8,204 bases of DNA from JBEKJU01 sp050011095 (GTDB lineage: Bacteria; Desulfobacterota; Syntrophorhabdia; Syntrophorhabdales; WCHB1-27): the NCBI GenBank assembly GCA_050011095.1, contig JBEKJU010000382.1, forward strand, positions 1 through 8,204. The letters are read 5' to 3'. Below are positions 1 through 5,971 of the stretch, one piece after another (position 1 is the first letter of the stretch; each line of letters begins with the position of its first letter). The position numbers were made by a program, and so were the translations under genes. The notes under the pieces are model-generated. The model did not search any database. It had not been told where the DNA came from and saw nothing but the letters and a program-made list of their open reading frames with translations.

Positions 1-302
1 TATTTCCTTCCGAGTCCTTACTGCTTGAAGGGCGGCATCGCGGACTTCACCCGCAACCCTTGCTTACCGGTGATTCGTCAAAGGGGGCAGTGGCATCACA
101 GACACCCATATTGGCTCGAAAAAATCCGACTGGGCTACCTAAGCGGTCGGAAGAATCCGACTGCTTCGCCTCCGCTCTGCACGTCTCATCGGTCAATAGA
201 GAAGAGCGACTGCCCATGGGCCGGCGCGCCGTTCAATAAAAGGATAATGGATCAGGCTGCTTTATACACACGGCGCCTCACGTGAGAGGATTCTTTCCGC
301 CA
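1..302. other. Left-edge region without a supportable gene
   Basis: No recognisable protein family is present. Frames 1 and 3 of the + strand are open from the window edge, to TGA at 283-285 and TAA at 237-239. Neither translation resembles a known family and neither has a good internal start, so they may be chance or the tail of something cut by the edge. Two copies of AATCCGACTG lie at 123-132 and 154-163. Perfect short palindromes sit at 222-231 (CGGCGCGCCG) and 277-286 (CTCACGTGAG). The region could be regulatory DNA for the gene at 430 or a decayed mobile-element end; I cannot decide which. Confidence 0.4.
123..163. repeat. Direct repeat AATCCGACTG overlapping an inverted repeat
   Basis: The 10-mer AATCCGACTG occurs at 123-132 and 154-163, 31 bp apart start to start, with partial similarity extending upstream of both copies. 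The second copy also forms the right arm of an inverted repeat: GTCGGA (146-151), AGAA, TCCGAC (156-161). Repeated binding sites of about this spacing occur at the ends of some insertion sequences and as activator sites upstream of sigma-54 promoters. Neither role is shown here. Confidence 0.5.
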
Positions 303-318
303 TGGCACATCCAATGCA
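303..318 (+). promoter_or_regulatory. Candidate sigma-54 (-24/-12) promoter for the SLT-domain gene
   Basis: The sequence TGGCACATCCAATGCA matches the sigma-54 consensus TGGCACG-N4-TTGCW. The -24 block TGGCAC is complete. The invariant GG (304-305) and GC (316-317) are separated by the required 10 bases. The mismatches are A for G after TGGCAC and A for the first T of TTGC. The expected start is near 329, giving a leader of about 100 bases. Palindromes at 146-161, 222-231 and 277-286 lie upstream, where an enhancer-binding protein could bind. No convincing sigma-70 promoter was found ahead of this gene. Confidence 0.4.
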
Positions 319-429
319 GAAAGGATTTCAGAGGAGGAAGACATCATAACGAAAGCATTTGAAAGCACCGACAACTATCCTTGCGCGACGTTTATTTTAT
401 GTTTCGATAGAGGAAGAATATAGAAGGCG

Positions 430-1638
430 ATGAAAAGATGGATTGTTTTTGCAGCAATAGCAGGACTCGGTGTCGTCCTTGCGGTCCACGGGACGGTCAG
501 GGCCACTGACGATCCATTCCAGCCGGGGGAAAGCAGTTGTTCCGGGGAAAGAACGTTCTTTGACCCCGTTGGCAAGGACAACCCCGGAGAGACCGGTTTC
601 GACATCGGAGATGATATCGCAAGAGGGCAGGAATTTCTCAAAGGCAGGATTGCCGGCAATCTGATTTCGATCGAGAGGAGAAGGGTAGTCGTAGCTGGCA
701 GAAAGGGACGAAAGAGAGAGAAAATCATCGTCCAAAGGACCGTAAAGCCGAATTTCCTCCTGGCTGTGGAGGACTTAAGAGAGAAGAAGATCCGGGAAGT
801 GCTGGTAACCGCCGACGGATGGACCACCGAGGAATTTGAAGTGAAGATGGTCCGCAGGAACGGTGTAGGCTCAAGGTTTGAGATAGCCTATCCGGAGAAC
901 ATGGTCTTATTAGCCCTGCGGACAACAGTGCGGGCCGGCAAGAACAGTTTCAAGGAAGTGGTCTACACACCTTACAGCCCCCAGATCGACACCCCGCAGG
1001 TACGCCAGGCCGGGCTCAAGTACCTCATGACACAGATAGAACTGGCCCGTAAGGACCTTGAGAGAAGACAAGCCAGGTTATACGGATTTGAACGGCTGTC
1101 AACCGACATGCCGACCGACGTCTCGTTAGCCCTTTCGATTATTGAACATATTGACCCCGTCAGATTCAAGAATTGCCCGAAAGGCAAAGAAACGGAACTT
1201 ATAGACGAAGTACTCACCATTATGGGTGCGAACACGGTCAACGCCTACGCCTACAGCAGGTCGCCCGCAGGGGCCATGGGCCTGTTTCAGATCATTCCTC
1301 CCACATACAAAAGGCTTCGGAACAAATACCCGCGGGCAGGGCTGATAAAGGACTTTCTAAAGGGCTGCGCAGATCATGTAAACGCGGCCAAGGCCTCTTT
1401 ATTGCTTTTTGATTCTGACCTGTCGGACTTGCCGAACGAGCACTTGCAGCTTATAACGAAGGACCCCAGAACCATCGGCATGTATCTGGCCGCGGCATAC
1501 AACTGCGGGTCAAAAAGGGTCGAGAAATCGGTGAAGCAGTGCGGGAGCGAATGGACTTGCCATCTACCCCTGGAAACAAAGATCTATCTGGACAAATTCT
1601 ATGCCACCTGGGATTCGGGGATCATGATCGATAAGTAG
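430..1638 (+). CDS. Secreted SLT-domain protein, putative lytic transglycosylase with unusual active-site layout
   Basis: A 402-residue protein. Residues 1-25 form a Sec signal peptide (basic MKR, hydrophobic core, likely cleavage after VRA), so it should act in the periplasm. Residues about 30-225 are charged and resemble nothing I recognise. The C-terminal part is a lysozyme-like SLT domain: SPAGAMGLFQIIPPTY at 278-293 matches the S-x-AGAMGL-Q-P-T signature, and AAAYNCG at 354-360 matches the usual AAYNxG motif. SLT enzymes cleave the MurNAc-GlcNAc bond of peptidoglycan through one catalytic Glu. The usual Glu nine residues before the SPAG serine is Thr269 here. The likely substitute is Glu239 in SIIEHIDP, implying an insertion in between. 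The start is ATG with AGAAGG close upstream (422-427) and AGGAAG at 411-416. It is convergent with the OmpA-like gene, 45 bases away. It could instead be a non-catalytic peptidoglycan-binding relative. Confidence 0.85.
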   Translation: MKRWIVFAAIAGLGVVLAVHGTVRATDDPFQPGESSCSGERTFFDPVGKDNPGETGFDIGDDIARGQEFLKGRIAGNLISIERRRVVVAGRKGRKREKIIVQRTVKPNFLLAVEDLREKKIREVLVTADGWTTEEFEVKMVRRNGVGSRFEIAYPENMVLLALRTTVRAGKNSFKEVVYTPYSPQIDTPQVRQAGLKYLMTQIELARKDLERRQARLYGFERLSTDMPTDVSLALSIIEHIDPVRFKNCPKGKETELIDEVLTIMGANTVNAYAYSRSPAGAMGLFQIIPPTYKRLRNKYPRAGLIKDFLKGCADHVNAAKASLLLFDSDLSDLPNEHLQLITKDPRTIGMYLAAAYNCGSKRVEKSVKQCGSEWTCHLPLETKIYLDKFYATWDSGIMIDK

Positions 1639-1683
1639 CAGATGTTTTGTCACTTGCTGTTCTATCTGGATGGAGAAAGAAGC

Positions 1684-2478
1684 CTAGGGCATCGGCTCGA
1701 AGTCTACCCTCCTATCCCTTGCCCAGCAGGATTCGTCTTTTGCCTCACAACTTGGCCTGTCTTTTCCATAGCTAATCGTTTCAAGGAGTCTTGGATTCAC
1801 GCCAAGACCGACAAGGTAATCCTTCGTTGCCTCCGCTCTTCTCTGACCTAAGGCACGGTTGTACTTTTCTGTCGCCCTTGGGTCGCAGTTTCCCTGGATC
1901 CTCACCTTCTTGCCAGGGTTCTGCCTGAACCATTCGAGGTTTCTCTTCAGAGTCTCTGCGGCATCAGATTTGATAACGGATTTGTTGAGATCGAAATAGA
2001 TCGGCTGGAGAACAGGCGCTGAAATTGGTCTTGGAGACGGAGCGGCCGGCCTTGGACGGTAGCCCGGTGGCGGCGTCGGAACCACTCTCGTCCACCCGCC
2101 CGGGCAGCTTGCGACGTAGGGATAATAACCCTGGGGATCCCGGCAGTAGTACCAGTAGGAAGGTTGCTCCGGCGCGCTATATACCGGAGGCTGGGCATAC
2201 GCATTCGGGTACGGGGGATACGGAGAGTAGGGGTAGCCGTAAGGATAATAATAAGGATAAGCGTAGGGATACCCCCACCACGGGCCGAACCCGTACCAGC
2301 CTCCGTAGTAGGGGCCGCCACGCCAGCCGCCATAATACCCGTGATACCCTCCTCCGTGCCACCCGCCGCCGAAATGGCCCCCTCCGGCATGCCCACCACC
2401 CTGGGCACAGAGCGCGCCTGAAGAGAGGCCCAGGGAAAGCAAAACACCCATAAAAATGATGATGACCACCCTTTTCAT
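1684..2478 (-). CDS. OmpA/Pal-domain envelope protein with Gly/His/Tyr/Pro-rich N-terminal region
   Basis: A 264-residue protein. Residues 1-25 are a signal peptide; GALCA has Leu before Cys24, a poor lipobox, so signal peptidase I cleavage near Ala25/Gln26 is likelier than lipidation. Residues 26-48 are Gly/His-rich (His30, 35, 41, 46). Residues 49-105 are Tyr/Pro/Gly/Trp-rich low-complexity sequence. Residues 108-137 contain a YYC...YYPYV..CP..W..V.PTPP motif seen in many Gram-negative envelope proteins (Cys112, Cys125). Residues about 159-262 are an OmpA/Pal domain that binds peptidoglycan diaminopimelate. Asp199 and Arg214 have the 15-residue spacing of the OmpA Asp/Arg ligand pair. GNCDPRAT replaces the usual GHCDERGT, so His is Asn and Gly is Ala. 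It has its own sigma-70 promoter (2502-2530), a leader of about 17 bases and a weak GAGAG ribosome site. Likely role: anchoring the outer envelope to the wall. Confidence 0.88.
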   Translation of the reverse strand: MKRVVIIIFMGVLLSLGLSSGALCAQGGGHAGGGHFGGGWHGGGYHGYYGGWRGGPYYGGWYGFGPWWGYPYAYPYYYPYGYPYSPYPPYPNAYAQPPVYSAPEQPSYWYYCRDPQGYYPYVASCPGGWTRVVPTPPPGYRPRPAAPSPRPISAPVLQPIYFDLNKSVIKSDAAETLKRNLEWFRQNPGKKVRIQGNCDPRATEKYNRALGQRRAEATKDYLVGLGVNPRLLETISYGKDRPSCEAKDESCWARDRRVDFEPMP

Positions 2479-2501
2479 CTCTCGGACTTCATCCCATTGT
2501 A

Positions 2502-2530
2502 AACATAGGTCTAAAAGGGCCTTGCGTCAA
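2502..2530 (-). promoter_or_regulatory. Sigma-70 promoter of the OmpA/Pal-domain gene
   Basis: Read on the minus strand, the -35 box is TTGACG (2525-2530) and the -10 box TATGTT (2502-2507), with a 17-base spacer. Transcription would start near 2495, about 17 bases before the ATG at 2476-2478. A perfect 20-bp palindrome lies 10 bp upstream of the -35 box. Confidence 0.65.
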
Positions 2531-2540
2531 CTTGCGGATT

Positions 2541-2560
2541 CCCTGCAGCATGCTGCAGGG
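2541..2560. repeat. Perfect 20-bp palindrome
   Basis: CCCTGCAGCA is followed directly by its exact reverse complement TGCTGCAGGG, with no loop. The centre is about 55 bases upstream of the predicted start of the minus-strand promoter. That position suits an operator or activator site for a dimeric regulator. As RNA on the plus strand it would fold and be followed by AGAATCTTTTT, but no plus-strand gene lies immediately upstream to need terminating. Confidence 0.75.
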
Positions 2561-2616
2561 AGAATCTTTTTCCGCTTCGCTCCGCCGGCAATTATTGGGA
2601 CACCCACTTTCGCGCG

Positions 2617-2631
2617 ACCCACTGTGTGGGT
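2617..2631. repeat. Perfect short hairpin
   Basis: ACCCAC (2617-2622), loop TGT and GTGGGT (2626-2631) form a perfect 6-bp stem. It lies between the OmpA-like promoter and the serine acetyltransferase gene, 16 bases before a stronger hairpin. Confidence 0.5.
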
Positions 2632-2647
2632 ACCCCGCGGTCGCCCC

Positions 2648-2670
2648 CTCTGCGGGCAAAGCCCGCAGAG
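2648..2670. repeat. Perfect 10-bp hairpin in the leader of the serine acetyltransferase gene
   Basis: CTCTGCGGGC (2648-2657), loop AAA and GCCCGCAGAG (2661-2670) form a perfect GC-rich stem. It ends 22 bases before the ribosome-binding site of the gene at 2707. No T-tract follows on either strand, so it is not a classical intrinsic terminator. It could be an extragenic palindrome, a regulator site or a structured leader. I found no clear sigma-70 promoter for the downstream gene; TATAAG at 2676-2681 lacks a matching -35 box. Confidence 0.6.
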
Positions 2671-2706
2671 ACTCCTATAAGGTAATACCTGTGGGGAGGG
2701 CGGATC

Positions 2707-3675
2707 ATGAGTTCGAGCAAGAGTGCGGGAGATAGAAAGGACGAGTGCGGGGTAGAGATGTCCGTTGAACGGGACTTTAGGCGGGAGTTGCCCGCGATAG
2801 TCGACAGCATAGTGGCATTACACGACAAGGAAGACAGGTTCAGGCATGTGGGGCCGGAGCCCATGCCTGCGAGAAGCTCGGTCATCGAGATCATCCAGAG
2901 GGCGGTCAGCGTCATCTACCCCGGCTATTTTTCGCCTGCCCGTCTCGATGAGGTCAATGTCCCTTACTATTTAGGTCAGCACGTGACCGACCTCTTTCAG
3001 CTGTTGTCCGACCAGATCGCCTTCGCGATCCGTCACGACTGCCGAAGATTCAATTTGCCATGCACTAATTGCGAGGCGCGGGGACAGGGCGCCGCCGTCG
3101 AATTCTTGAGGGAGATACCCAGCCTCCAGGCGATGCTCGCCAAGGATATCACGGCTGCGTATGAAGGGGATCCGGCGGCCAAGTACCACGACGAGATCAT
3201 CTTCAGCTACCCCGGACTCTTCACGGTGACGGTTTATCGTATCGCCCATAAGCTGCACGGGCTCGGAGTTCCCTTGATCCCGAGAATAATGAGCGAGTAC
3301 GCACATGGTCAGACGGGCATCGATATTCATCCAGGCGTGGAGATTGGAGAAAGCTTCTTCATCGATCATGGGACCGGGGTGGTGATCGGCGAAACGACCA
3401 TCATCGGCAACCGGGTGCGTATTTATCAGGGGGTGACCCTTGGCGCACTCTCACTCACGAAAGAAGAGTGCGCGACCTTGAGGGATCGAAAACGGCATCC
3501 TACCATCGAGGACGATGTAATTATCTATGCCAACGCGACTATCCTGGGTGGGTCGACCGTCATAGGGGCGCGATCCACCATAGGCGGAAACGTGTGGCTC
3601 ACGGAATCTGTTCCCCCGGACACGACTGTTTTTCTCAAGAAGCCGGAGCTGATCTTCAAGGGAAACAGGCCATAG
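2707..3675 (+). CDS. cysE: Serine O-acetyltransferase, long N-terminal form
   Basis: A 322-residue cytoplasmic enzyme expected to transfer acetyl from acetyl-CoA to L-serine, giving O-acetylserine, the first committed step of cysteine synthesis. The C-terminal half is a left-handed beta-helix of hexapeptide repeats. TGIDIHPG at 203-210 holds Asp206 and His208, and FIDHGTGVVIGET at 218-230 holds the Asp220-His221 pair expected at the active site. QGVTLGALSL follows at 241-250, where many CysE proteins have TLGG. EGDPAAKYHDEI near 153-164 matches the conserved DPA segment of the N-terminal domain. The extended N-terminal part has a Cys cluster at 112, 119 and 122 (CTNC), which could bind a metal. 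The start ATG has a strong GGGGAGGG site at 2693-2700; a second ATG at codon 18 is less well placed. No cysK or other sulfur gene is visible nearby, so the serine acetyltransferase assignment rests on the motifs. Confidence 0.9.
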   Translation: MSSSKSAGDRKDECGVEMSVERDFRRELPAIVDSIVALHDKEDRFRHVGPEPMPARSSVIEIIQRAVSVIYPGYFSPARLDEVNVPYYLGQHVTDLFQLLSDQIAFAIRHDCRRFNLPCTNCEARGQGAAVEFLREIPSLQAMLAKDITAAYEGDPAAKYHDEIIFSYPGLFTVTVYRIAHKLHGLGVPLIPRIMSEYAHGQTGIDIHPGVEIGESFFIDHGTGVVIGETTIIGNRVRIYQGVTLGALSLTKEECATLRDRKRHPTIEDDVIIYANATILGGSTVIGARSTIGGNVWLTESVPPDTTVFLKKPELIFKGNRP

Positions 3676-3737
3676 TCTCTTAAGGATGAATTTGTTGTTT
3701 TTTTGGCAGAAACTTTTTTCGTGTGTTTCACAGGGCC

Positions 3738-3756
3738 TTATGGATACCATAATTTT
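3738..3756 (+). terminator. Possible weak intrinsic terminator after the serine acetyltransferase gene
   Basis: TTATGG (3738-3743), loop ATA and CCATAA (3747-3752) form a 6-bp stem followed by TTTT (3753-3756), 62 bases after the stop codon. The stem is AT-rich and the T-run short. Other T-runs at 3698-3718 lack a proper stem. Confidence 0.3.
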
Positions 3757-3802
3757 GCTATTCCCCATCGAACATGGAAATTAATAAGGTAACAAAGAGG
3801 TT

Positions 3803-3822
3803 GGCGGGGTGAAGGACCCGCC
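3803..3822 (-). terminator. Possible terminator of the GT-C/TPR gene
   Basis: GGCGGG (3803-3808) and CCCGCC (3817-3822) form a 6-bp GC stem with an 8-base loop. It lies about 13 bases beyond the minus-strand stop codon. On that strand it is followed by AACCTCTTTGTT, only a loose T-rich tract. Confidence 0.35.
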
Positions 3823-3835
3823 CCCCCTTGGGCTG

Positions 3836-5773
3836 TCAGGGGGGATTATGGCCGCCCCTCCGGTTACCGTGCGCCCCCGCCAACCCAGGGTTGATCTCTC
3901 CCGCCCTCTCGTAATCTATCATCGCCTGTTTTTGGTTGCCAAGCCTGTCATATGAAACCGCCCGGTTGTAATAGGCCGCCGCAAACCTCGGATTGATCTC
4001 GGTGGCCTTGTCGTAATCCTCGATTGCTCGCTTCCGATCGCCGAGGGCCGCGTAGGCATTCCCCCGGTTGTTGTAAGCCAGCTCCAGGCCGGGACTGCAC
4101 TCTATTGCCCGGCCATAATCGGCAATCGCCCGGTCATACGTGCCGAGGGCGGCGTAGGCATTGCCCCGGTTATAGTAAGCCAGTGCATAGGCGGGGTTGA
4201 TCCCGATGGCCCTGTCGTAGTCGGCGATTGCCTGCTTCTGGTTGCCGAGGGCCGCGTAGGCATTGCCCCGGTTATAGCAAGCCCTTGCATAGGCGGGGTT
4301 GATCCCTATGGCCCTGTCGTAGTCGGCGATTGCCTGCCCATGATCGCCGTGGGCCTCATAGGCAGCCCCCCGGTTGTTATAGGCAACATAGTTATTCTCG
4401 GTGACTTTCAGCGCACGGCCGAACAAGGTAAACTCATTCCTCCAGTAGCCGACCTGCGTCCACGTCACGACAAAACAGCACGAAAGGGCCACTATTGACG
4501 ATGCAATGAGCGCCTTCTCACGGTAACGCCATCTTCCCAGAAGCTCCGGGATGCCCCAGGCCGCCATGATGAAGAGCCCGATCAGGGGGACATAGGTGTA
4601 GCGGTCCGCCATGGCCTGGTTACCCACTTGAACGAGCCCTATCACGGGCACAAGGGTGCCCGCGTACCAGAGCCACCCCACCGTCAGGTACCGGAACCTC
4701 CGTGCCGCCCCTAGGGTAATCATTGTCACGGCGAGGAAAAACAGGACTGCCCCGACGACCTGCCAGGACGCCCATTGCCCCTGATAAGGGTAGAAAATGG
4801 CGAGATCATGAGGCCAGATCATTTTTTCGATGTAGATGGCATAAGAAACAAAGGCGTTCTCAATGCGGGCGTTCAGGGGAAAAACCTCAACGGACTTCAC
4901 CGCTCCCCCCTTTTGCTGGACCCCATAGGTGACCATGCTCGAGAGTATGACGAGGAGGAAAAGAGGGATTTTTTCCCGCAAGAGAGGGCCAATCGACACC
5001 CATTGGTATGTGCGGCCCGCCGGTGTTCTTGTCTCTTTCTTTGTGATAATCTCCTTCTTCCCGGATTTTCCCTTTTGTTGAGCGGCGGCCCGTGGTTTAT
5101 TTGCCGGTTGTTCGAGGCGGCCCAGTGGCCAGTAATCCAGAAGGAGCAGCACAAAGGGAAGGGTTACCAGCATGGGCTTCGCCATGAGCCCCAATGCAAA
5201 AAACAAGAGGACAGGCACATATCTCCGGGGAGACGGACGTTCCACATAATAGCAATACGCGCCCATGGTGAGCATCCAGAAGAAGGTGGAGAGCACGTCC
5301 TTGCGCTCGGCCGCCCAGGCGACGGACTCCACGTGGAGGGGGTGGAGGGCGAAGAGGGCTGCCACGAACGCGCTTTGCCAGAGGGCCTTAGTCATCCTGT
5401 GAAGGACAAGGAAGAGAAGCAGCGTGTTCGCGATATGAAAGAGGAGACTCATGAGATGATGCCCGTGGGGGTCGAGGCCGAAGAGGTCGACGTCCACCAT
5501 ATGGGATATCCATGTCAGAGGGTGCCAGTTCGTGGCGTGACCCGTCGTAAAGGCCCAGAGGATTCCGTCTATCGTCAGACCGTTGTGGATGTGAGTGTTC
5601 TCGGTGATGTAAACGGTATCGTCGTAATTGATGAAATCACCACGGGTGACCTGCCAGAACGCCAGGAGCGTCGCAATCGTCAAAAGGATGGAGACAAGTT
5701 TTTGGCCATCAAGACTCCCCGGGGCCGCGCAGCGGAACCCACGCAATGCCTGGACTTTAGACAGTGGGAGCAC
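3836..5773 (-). CDS. Polytopic GT-C-like membrane protein with five C-terminal TPRs (TMTC/PMT-like)
   Basis: A 645-residue protein. The N-terminal ~440 residues carry about ten hydrophobic segments, near 25-43, 105-125, 133-149, 158-176, 185-213, 269-287, 335-355, 363-383, 393-411 and 419-440. After the first comes FINYDDTVYI (47-56); Asp51-Asp52 sit where GT-C glycosyltransferases carry their acidic catalytic motif in the first external loop. ALHPLHVESVAWAAERKDVL (142-161) and MADRYTYVPLIGL (388-400) are typical of bacterial relatives of eukaryotic TMTC O-mannosyltransferases. A Lys-rich loop spans 225-250. Residues about 462-631 are five 34-residue TPRs (NRGxAYxALG...AIxDYDRAIxINP), probably on the same side as the acceptor. 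GT-C enzymes use polyprenyl-phosphate sugars as donors, but activity in this bacterial group is mostly unproven. The start is GTG (5771-5773), just after an in-frame TGA, with a weak ribosome site. It is divergent from the GT2 gene. Confidence 0.85.
   Translation of the reverse strand: MLPLSKVQALRGFRCAAPGSLDGQKLVSILLTIATLLAFWQVTRGDFINYDDTVYITENTHIHNGLTIDGILWAFTTGHATNWHPLTWISHMVDVDLFGLDPHGHHLMSLLFHIANTLLLFLVLHRMTKALWQSAFVAALFALHPLHVESVAWAAERKDVLSTFFWMLTMGAYCYYVERPSPRRYVPVLLFFALGLMAKPMLVTLPFVLLLLDYWPLGRLEQPANKPRAAAQQKGKSGKKEIITKKETRTPAGRTYQWVSIGPLLREKIPLFLLVILSSMVTYGVQQKGGAVKSVEVFPLNARIENAFVSYAIYIEKMIWPHDLAIFYPYQGQWASWQVVGAVLFFLAVTMITLGAARRFRYLTVGWLWYAGTLVPVIGLVQVGNQAMADRYTYVPLIGLFIMAAWGIPELLGRWRYREKALIASSIVALSCCFVVTWTQVGYWRNEFTLFGRALKVTENNYVAYNNRGAAYEAHGDHGQAIADYDRAIGINPAYARACYNRGNAYAALGNQKQAIADYDRAIGINPAYALAYYNRGNAYAALGTYDRAIADYGRAIECSPGLELAYNNRGNAYAALGDRKRAIEDYDKATEINPRFAAAYYNRAVSYDRLGNQKQAMIDYERAGEINPGLAGAHGNRRGGHNPP
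4141..4337 (-). repeat. Near-identical tandem 102-bp TPR-coding repeats
   Basis: Bases 4141-4235 and 4243-4337 differ at only five of 95 positions, at an offset of 102 bp (one 34-residue TPR). Part of a third, more diverged copy begins near 4039. The similarity is too high for ordinary TPR conservation and suggests recent unit duplication or gene conversion inside the GT-C/TPR gene. Confidence 0.85.
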
Positions 5774-5834
5774 GGTCTCGCGGGTGTGCTTTCACCAGTG
5801 ATCCGGATTGAAAACCCGTTCAAAAACGAAAGAA

Positions 5835-5864
5835 ATTCTAAAAGAAAGAAATACCCTTTGTCAA
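5835..5864 (-). promoter_or_regulatory. Sigma-70 promoter of the GT-C/TPR gene
   Basis: On the minus strand, a perfect -35 box TTGACA (5859-5864) is followed by -10 box TAGAAT (5835-5840) with an 18-base spacer. Transcription would start near 5828, about 55 bases before the GTG start codon. Confidence 0.65.
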
Positions 5865-5887
5865 TAGCGGATAAATGCCCCCGGCTC

Positions 5888-5916
5888 TTGAATTAATGAG
5901 CAATTCGCTGTATAGT
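5888..5916 (+). promoter_or_regulatory. Sigma-70 promoter of the GT2-VTT operon
   Basis: The -35 box TTGAAT (5888-5893) and -10 box TATAGT (5911-5916) are separated by exactly 17 bases. The start would be near 5923, giving a leader of about 50 bases to the GTG at 5972. The divergent promoter lies back to back with only 23 bases between the two -35 boxes. Confidence 0.65.
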
Positions 5917-5971
5917 GCAGACAAGAACGCTCTCAGGGCCCGTAAACGCCCTCTCGTAAGAGGAAACAGCC

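Noticed and set aside
25..285. 86-codon open frame at the left edge
   Set aside because: Start is a TTG without ribosome site, a second frame is also open over the same DNA, and the product resembles nothing known. It may be a tail cut by the edge but cannot be supported.
286..423. 45-codon frame with good AGAGGAGG site before 343
   Set aside because: The frame reads sensibly but contains no ATG, GTG or TTG at a suitable place; only ATC/ATA follow the purine-rich site. Treated as leader DNA.
2025..2453. Open frames on the plus strand and in other frames over the OmpA-like gene
   Set aside because: They arise from the Gly/Tyr/Pro-rich codons of the minus-strand gene; Arg/Thr-rich products have no motif or ribosome site.
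2541..2571. Palindrome plus CTTTTT read as an intrinsic terminator on the plus strand
   Set aside because: No plus-strand gene ends nearby; the upstream gene on this strand stops at 1638 and the intervening gene is on the other strand. The T-run is also five bases away from the stem.
4039..4360. Regular repeats considered as a CRISPR array
   Set aside because: The period is 102 bp with no unique spacers, and the units encode 34-residue TPRs in frame.
4775..5896. 373-codon open frame on the plus strand
   Set aside because: It is antisense to the well-supported GT-C/TPR gene. Its translation is rich in charged low-complexity sequence without any family motif, a shadow of GC-rich codon use.
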